From: Pseudomonadales bacterium
GTDB taxonomy: Bacteria > Pseudomonadota > Gammaproteobacteria > Pseudomonadales > Azotimanducaceae
Reading direction: 5' to 3'
Assembly (NCBI GenBank): GCA_007128525.1
Contig: SKXG01000438.1
Span: 1 to 8,420, forward strand
DNA length: 8,420 bases
Of the stretch, positions 4,765-8,420 are shown in pieces (positions within the stretch are counted from its first letter, which is position 1; every line of letters starts with the position of its first letter). The notes under the pieces are model-generated. The model did not search any database. It saw nothing but the letters and a program-made list of their open reading frames with translations, and was not told the origin of the DNA. The position numbers and the translations under genes are program-made.

Positions 4765-6381
4765 ATGCAGTTCAGAACCCAAAGCCAACCGTTTGCAGCG
4801 CAATCCACGGTATCCGTGGTTCTGATGCTGTTGCTGGCCGCGGTGCTGTCGCTGGGTGCGTCGGGGGCGCGTGGGCAGGACTATGACGACGGCTTCAGCG
4901 ATCCGGAGCTTGATCAACTGCTGGCGCCGATCGCCTTGTATCCCGACGTTCTGCTTTCTCAGGTTTTGATGGCATCCACGTATCCGCTGGAGATCGTGGC
5001 GGCAGCTCGTTGGTCACGCAACAATCCCGGACTGGACGGTGAGGCTGCCGTTGATGCGGTCTCCAATATGGACTGGGATGACAGCGTCAAGTCGCTGGTC
5101 GCCTTCCCTGATCTGCTCGCCCGGCTTGATGAAGACCTCGATTGGACACAGCAGCTGGGCGATGCCTATCTGTACCAGGAGGAAGATGTCCTGGGCCGGG
5201 TCCAGGCGCTGCGCAACCGCGCCTATGCGGAAGGGCACCTGCGTGACGTGGAGCGGGTGCGCGTCGTGCGTGAACAGGAAGTGATCTACATTGAACCGGC
5301 ACATCCGCGCATTGTGTACGTGCCCTATTACAACCCGGTTGTGGTGTACGGCAGCTGGCCCTGGCACGCCTATCCGCCGGTTTATTGGGCACACCCGCGC
5401 GTGATCTATGGCACCGGCCGAGCCCACACAGGCGTCGTGATTTACTGGGGTTCACCCATTTCCGTGTCGCCCGTTTTTTACTACAGCCATTTCGACTGGC
5501 ATCGTCGTCACATCGTCATCGTCAACGTAAATCGGCATGTACACCGGCGGCCGTACTATGGCCGGCACGTGGTAGACGGCCGGCGCTGGCAGCATGATCC
5601 GCGGCATCGGCGCAATGTCAGCTACAGCCGGCGCGCGCTGGAACAGCGCTATCGCACACCTGAGACGCGTCCGCGCAGCCGTGCCAGTGGTGAATGGACG
5701 CGCCGCAGCCAGGTGCGAGAGCGTATGGCCGGTGCATCCGAGCACCAGTCCAGGCGCAGCCCGCAAAGCTCCGGTCCATCGGCGCAGCGCCACGATGACC
5801 GCAACCGTCCGGCAATGGGTTCAAGCTCGACGGAGCGTACCGAGCGTCGTTCCGAGCAATCGGGTCCGCGCGTCCGGATGGCAGGCAGCCGTCCGGATCG
5901 ACAGGATGCCAGCACAGCAGACCGCAGGGCGGAGCGCAGCAGCACTCGAAGCATCAGTGGGCAGACCAGAGGCAGTGCACAGCCGCGCACCAGCACGCAG
6001 AGCAGTTCGCCACGCCGTTCTGATGGCGAAGCTTCCAACCGGTCCCGGGCTGAAATCCGGCAACGGATGTCCAGTGGCAGTCGCTCACAAAGCGCAAGCT
6101 CAGGCTCGGAATCTGCACCGGCTGCCACCACACAGCATAGGGCAACGTCACAGCGCAGTAATCGCCCGGCACAGCAGAGCCGTGGCTCGCAACGCAGCGC
6201 CCGCCCGCAGTCTGGCGCTAGTGCACCAGGTGGCGCCAGCCGTGGCGGCAGCGGCACTAGCCAGTCAGGAGGCAGCAGCGGGGCATCCAGCAGCGGTGGA
6301 GATTCCGGCAGCAGCGCCCGCAGAGGTGGCGGTAGCCGCTCAGATGGCATCCGGCAGCGGATGCGCGGGCGGGACGGCTGA
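4765..6381 (+). CDS. Secreted DUF3300 family protein with long Arg/Ser/Gly-rich tail
   Basis: A 538-residue protein. Residues 16-34 are hydrophobic (VSVVLMLLLAAVLSLG and on) with likely cleavage at ARG37/Gln38, so it is exported, probably to the periplasm or outer envelope. The DUF3300 domain spans about residues 48-285: LLAPIALYPDVLLSQVLMAS (53-72) and the following YPLE, VAFPDLLARLDEDLDWT, IYIEPAHPRIVYVPYYNP, then a His/Arg-rich block (242-283) ending in WQHDPRHRR. Function of the family is unknown. From about 290 to the end the protein is low-complexity, rich in Arg, Ser, Gln and Gly, strongly basic and probably disordered, with an R-x-R-M motif at 318-321, 369-372 (VRM), 432-435 and 530-533. 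Such a tail could bind nucleic acid, peptidoglycan or other anionic polymers. The ATG at 4765 has GGAGG (4755-4759) at 5-base spacing. It stands 126 bases from the YkoF-like gene, so likely has its own promoter. Confidence 0.88.
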   Translation: MQFRTQSQPFAAQSTVSVVLMLLLAAVLSLGASGARGQDYDDGFSDPELDQLLAPIALYPDVLLSQVLMASTYPLEIVAAARWSRNNPGLDGEAAVDAVSNMDWDDSVKSLVAFPDLLARLDEDLDWTQQLGDAYLYQEEDVLGRVQALRNRAYAEGHLRDVERVRVVREQEVIYIEPAHPRIVYVPYYNPVVVYGSWPWHAYPPVYWAHPRVIYGTGRAHTGVVIYWGSPISVSPVFYYSHFDWHRRHIVIVNVNRHVHRRPYYGRHVVDGRRWQHDPRHRRNVSYSRRALEQRYRTPETRPRSRASGEWTRRSQVRERMAGASEHQSRRSPQSSGPSAQRHDDRNRPAMGSSSTERTERRSEQSGPRVRMAGSRPDRQDASTADRRAERSSTRSISGQTRGSAQPRTSTQSSSPRRSDGEASNRSRAEIRQRMSSGSRSQSASSGSESAPAATTQHRATSQRSNRPAQQSRGSQRSARPQSGASAPGGASRGGSGTSQSGGSSGASSSGGDSGSSARRGGGSRSDGIRQRMRGRDG

Positions 6382-6392
6382 CAGGTTGCTGA

Positions 6393-6406
6393 AACCATCT
6401 ATGGTT
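6393..6406. repeat. Dyad AACCAT-CT-ATGGTT after the DUF3300 gene
   Basis: Perfect 6-base arms around a 2-base centre, 12 bases after the DUF3300 stop. The two-base centre is too tight for a good RNA hairpin, so it reads more like a protein-binding site, possibly for the aldolase gene 119 bases downstream. Confidence 0.35.
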
Positions 6407-6413
6407 CGACTCG

Positions 6414-6439
6414 GGCAGGCTGATCTTTAACGGCCTGCC
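6414..6439 (+). terminator. GC-rich hairpin, possible terminator of the DUF3300 gene
   Basis: GGCAGGC (6414-6420) and GCCTGCC (6433-6439) form a perfect 7-base stem with a 12-base loop 33 bases after the DUF3300 stop. No T-run follows, so it would be a weak or factor-dependent terminator. The rest of 6440-6524 shows no convincing promoter for the next gene. Confidence 0.35.
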
Positions 6440-6524
6440 ATGCGGAGACTGGCTGATCGCTCTGCCACCTTTCATTGCACTGTAGCTGCGGTAGACTGCG
6501 TCCAGGAACTTGCGAGGATGCATC

Positions 6525-7292
6525 ATGACCGCTCAAGCACGATCGGAGGTCGCGTCGGTACGCGATCAGGTATCAGAAGCTGAATGGCAACTGCGCGTTG
6601 ATCTGGCCGCGCTGTATCGCCTTGTGGCAATGCACGGCTGGGACGACTTTTTGTTCACGCACCTTTCCGCCCGCATTCCGGGACCGGAGCACCATTTTCT
6701 GCTCAATCCGTTGGGCTTGATGTTTGAGGAGGTGACGGCCTCCAGCCTGGTGAAGGTGGATCTGGACGGCAAAAAGGTTATGCCGTCGCCCTACGAGATA
6801 AACGCCGCGGGCTTCACCATTCACTCAGCCGTACACGCGGCGCGCGAGGACGTGTGTTGCGTCATGCATCTGCACCCGGATGATGGCGTCGCTGTCTCTG
6901 CCCAGGAGGCTGGCCTGATGCCGCTCAGCCAGCATGCCATGCAGTGCGGCGAGATCGCCTACCACGACTACGAAGGGGTGGCGCTGGATCTCGACGAGCG
7001 CGAACGCATTGTGCGCGACCTTGGAGATCGGCAGTTCATGTTGCTGCGCAACCACGGCACGCTCACTGTCGGCCCCAGCATCTGCTCTGCCTGGATGGCC
7101 ATGTTCTATCTGGAACGCGCCTGTACCATGCAGGTTCGTGCCTTGGGCACAGCCGTGAACATGCCGCCCCAGGGTTCAGCAGAGAAGGCTGCAATGCAGA
7201 GCCAGGCGCTGTTCAATGGCACCATCGATGCGCTGGCCTGGCCGGCGCTGCTGCGCAAGCTGGATCGCATCGATCCGAGTTACCGTGACTGA
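6525..7292 (+). CDS. Class II aldolase/adducin family protein
   Basis: A 255-residue protein covering one class II aldolase/adducin head domain (about residues 20-225). Metal ligands expected for the family are present: His115 and His117 in VMHLHPDD and His177 in LLRNHGTLTVG, matching the three zinc histidines of fuculose- and ribulose-phosphate enzymes. Glu91 in SPYEIN sits where the catalytic or polar residue region begins. The family includes aldolases, epimerases and dehydratase-like enzymes on sugar phosphates and related hydroxy acids; the substrate cannot be told. No sugar kinase, isomerase or transporter is next to it, so no pathway can be inferred. The start is ATG 6525 with AGGA (6515-6518) at 6-base spacing; a TTG at 6510 in the same frame lacks a ribosome binding site. 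It converges with the porin-like gene. Confidence 0.9.
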   Translation: MTAQARSEVASVRDQVSEAEWQLRVDLAALYRLVAMHGWDDFLFTHLSARIPGPEHHFLLNPLGLMFEEVTASSLVKVDLDGKKVMPSPYEINAAGFTIHSAVHAAREDVCCVMHLHPDDGVAVSAQEAGLMPLSQHAMQCGEIAYHDYEGVALDLDERERIVRDLGDRQFMLLRNHGTLTVGPSICSAWMAMFYLERACTMQVRALGTAVNMPPQGSAEKAAMQSQALFNGTIDALAWPALLRKLDRIDPSYRD

Positions 7293-7301
7293 CGGGTCAT
7301 C

Positions 7302-7318
7302 TCCGCACTTTTAGCGGA
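7302..7318. terminator. Short hairpin between converging genes, weak terminator candidate
   Basis: TCCGC (7302-7306) and GCGGA (7314-7318) pair around a 7-base loop in the 55-base gap between the aldolase and porin-like stop codons. A bidirectional terminator is expected here, but the stem is only 5 bases and no T-run follows on either strand. Confidence 0.25.
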
Positions 7319-7347
7319 CGCCAGAAGTAGAGGTAACGCGGCCTGCA

Positions 7348-8097
7348 TCAGAAACGGTAAGCGGCACTCAGCGTGGCACGCCGGAATGCATCATCGTCAT
7401 AGGCGAATGCCAGCTCCACGCTGAATTCATCGGTGAAGAACGAACGGCCGCGTACCTCGAACACCTGGTTGTTGCTGGCGTTGTCGTTGTCGAAGTGCAC
7501 GACACCGGCGCCGATGCTCAGATGGCTGTCGATATAGAAGTCGCCGGACAGCCGGAAGGCATCAAAGTTGTCGTCATTGAGGTAGCCACCCTCGAGATTG
7601 ATGGCGCTGCTCTGGCCGACGCTGAAGACGTACTTCGCATCCAGGCCCCACTGATCGGCTTCGTCCTGATAAGTTGCGCGTGCCAGCAGACCTTCGAGTA
7701 GTGTCAGACCCACAGCAACCAGGAAGTCGGTGTCGCTGTCGCCATTGGTCTGGTAGATGACTTCCCCGGCCACATACAGCATGGCGTCTGGGACGTAGAA
7801 CTCGATACCCAGGTTTGCGGTGTCGAGATCCGCTGAGCTTTGCTTAAAACGGTTAACTCCGGCATAAATGTGGCTGGAGTGGTTCAGGAACGCGGCTTCG
7901 GCCAGCGGGTGGTCACCGATGTTGACCGGCGAGAAGTGGTATTCTCCGGCAAGGCCAAACTCGCGGCCGTTGGCGCTGATGTCGTCGAAGTCCGTGTGCT
8001 CAAAGTAGCCGCCGGCTTCGCTCTGATAACTGCCCGCCACTGCTGCTGATGAGGCAAAAGCAAGGGTCGCAGCCGCGCCGATTGTCTTGATCTGCAT
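7348..8097 (-). CDS. Porin-like outer membrane beta-barrel protein
   Basis: A 249-residue protein with a clean Sec signal peptide: Lys4, then an Ala-rich core ending AVA21, cleaved before Gly22. The mature part is a series of short amphipathic strands such as AGSYQSEAGGYFEH, LSIGAGVVHFDND, FSVELAFAYDD and ATLSAAYRF. The protein ends in Phe, the C-terminal signature for outer membrane insertion by the Bam complex. The segment PLAEAAFLNHSSHIY resembles small uncharacterised putative porins of marine-type gammaproteobacteria; YfaZ-like is another possible label. At about 228 mature residues an 8-12 strand barrel is likely. Substrate is unknown. ATG 8097 is chosen because GGAG (8105-8108) is 7 bases upstream; an in-frame TTG at 8103 sits too close to it. 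Many surface-loop residues are acidic (DFDD, DDDNFDAF, DNDNAS, DDDAF). Confidence 0.85.
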   Translation of the reverse strand: MQIKTIGAAATLAFASSAAVAGSYQSEAGGYFEHTDFDDISANGREFGLAGEYHFSPVNIGDHPLAEAAFLNHSSHIYAGVNRFKQSSADLDTANLGIEFYVPDAMLYVAGEVIYQTNGDSDTDFLVAVGLTLLEGLLARATYQDEADQWGLDAKYVFSVGQSSAINLEGGYLNDDNFDAFRLSGDFYIDSHLSIGAGVVHFDNDNASNNQVFEVRGRSFFTDEFSVELAFAYDDDAFRRATLSAAYRF

Positions 8098-8167
8098 GCT
8101 CAATCTCCATTGTCATGTAGCGGGTTGACTTAAGGCCTGTGAGTGCCCTCCGCTGGTAAAGTGGCGC

Positions 8168-8176
8168 AGAATAACA
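8168..8176 (-). promoter_or_regulatory. Extended -10 promoter of the porin-like gene
   Basis: On the minus strand TGT-TATTCT reads as an extended -10 (TG one base before a 4-of-6 hexamer), about 70 bases upstream of the ATG. There is no consensus -35 at ideal spacing, which extended -10 promoters tolerate. The leader of about 65 bases has no obvious structure. Confidence 0.45.
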
Positions 8177-8189
8177 CGCGGCTGTCGGA

Positions 8190-8204
8190 CGTTTGTCACA
8201 AACG
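8190..8204. promoter_or_regulatory. Operator-like dyad CGTTTG-TCA-CAAACG at the porin promoter
   Basis: Perfect 6-base arms with a 3-base centre, lying 14 bases upstream of the extended -10, that is over the -35 zone. A regulator bound here would control porin expression. It contains one TGTGA but is not a full CRP site. Confidence 0.45.
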
Positions 8205-8272
8205 GTTCTGAGGCATAACTCATTGATTTTATGCGATCTGTATGCGAGATGCGGTGCTCTCCGTCAGAGCTG

Positions 8273-8288
8273 CCGGCATGCCTGCCGG
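8273..8288. repeat. Hairpin CCGGCA-TGCC-TGCCGG upstream of the tRNA gene
   Basis: Six-base arms with a 4-base loop, 5 bases upstream of the putative -35 of the tRNA promoter. No T-run follows. It could terminate transcription entering from the left or be incidental. The remainder of 8205-8272 shows nothing I can name. Confidence 0.3.
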
Positions 8289-8293
8289 GGTGC

Positions 8294-8321
8294 TTCAATC
8301 TGGCGCCGCTTCTGCGATAAT
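8294..8321 (+). promoter_or_regulatory. Promoter of the tRNA-Gly gene
   Basis: TTCAAT (8294-8299) as a weak -35 and GATAAT (8316-8321, 5 of 6) as -10, 16 bases apart, end 9 bases before the mature tRNA. The GC-rich GGCGC between -10 and the gene is typical of stringently controlled tRNA promoters. Confidence 0.6.
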
Positions 8322-8330
8322 TGGCGCTGT

Positions 8331-8404
8331 GCGGGCGTCGTATAATGGTATTACCTCAGCTTCCCAAGCTGATGACGTGGGTTCGATTCCCATCGCCCGC
8401 TCCA
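8331..8404 (+). tRNA. tRNA-Gly (anticodon CCC)
   Basis: A complete 74-base cloverleaf. The acceptor stem GCGGGCG pairs with CGCCCGC (8394-8400); the discriminator is T8401 and CCA is encoded at 8402-8404. The anticodon stem TCAGC/GCTGA closes the 7-base loop TTCCCAA, giving anticodon CCC at 8363-8365, which reads GGG. The T-arm has GTGGG, the TTCGATT loop and CCCAT. The sequence closely resembles the enterobacterial tRNA-Gly(CCC). Confidence 0.97.
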
Positions 8405-8420
8405 GTCTGATACTTGCTTC

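Noticed and set aside
6100..6375. GGC/AGC-rich stretch as a DNA tandem repeat or CRISPR-like array
   Set aside because: No unit repeats with constant length; it is codon-biased Gly/Ser coding sequence in the DUF3300 frame.
5649..6398. Antisense open frame (249 codons) opposite the DUF3300 tail
   Set aside because: It is the reverse image of the Ser/Arg-rich tail giving Leu/Pro/Arg-rich sequence, with no start signal or family resemblance.
5594..6430. Long open frame (278 codons) overlapping the DUF3300 tail on the plus strand
   Set aside because: It is an artefact of GC-rich, low-complexity codons of the real gene; it lacks a ribosome binding site and a recognisable domain, and its composition (Ala/Val/Arg) mirrors a frame shift of Ser/Arg/Gly codons.
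8331..8404. tRNA-Gly 3' end as a genomic island attachment site
   Set aside because: tRNA genes are common integration targets, but no integrase is seen and only 16 bases follow the gene, so no repeat of its 3' end can be tested.

Overview
The window looks like ordinary chromosomal DNA from a GC-rich Gram-negative bacterium, most likely a gammaproteobacterium. The reasons are a DUF1631 protein, a DUF3300 envelope protein, two beta-barrel-type outer membrane proteins with Sec signal peptides, good GGAGG-type ribosome binding sites, and a tRNA-Gly(CCC) with encoded CCA. I cannot name genus or species. I see no insertion sequence, phage gene, CRISPR array or toxin system.

Left part (1-3343): a minus-strand pair. 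A DUF1631 protein (1010-3076) is followed 90 bases downstream by a probable outer membrane beta-barrel protein, which runs off the left edge (start at 919). A divergent control region (3077-3343) separates this pair from the plus-strand genes. It is unusually rich in perfect inverted repeats: five dyads within 3142-3269.

Middle (3344-4638): a compact plus-strand unit of a stand-alone receiver (CheY-like) response regulator, a glutathione S-transferase-like protein whose TTG start overlaps the regulator's stop codon, and an 85-residue YkoF/thiamine-binding-like protein. The overlap and short gaps suggest co-transcription and probably coupled translation. No histidine kinase is present.

Right part (4647-8404): a repeat-containing leader (4647-4707) precedes a secreted DUF3300 protein with a long Arg/Ser/Gly-rich tail. 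A class II aldolase/adducin-family enzyme follows. Convergent to it is a small porin-like outer membrane protein on the minus strand, with a recognisable extended -10 promoter and an operator-like dyad. The window ends with a complete tRNA-Gly(CCC) gene.

The genes do not form one obvious pathway. Three encode envelope proteins (left-edge barrel, DUF3300, porin-like). The most interesting items are the dyad cluster at 3142-3269, the receiver/GST/YkoF cluster, and the DUF3300 tail with a recurring R-x-R-M motif. None is strong evidence of a new system.
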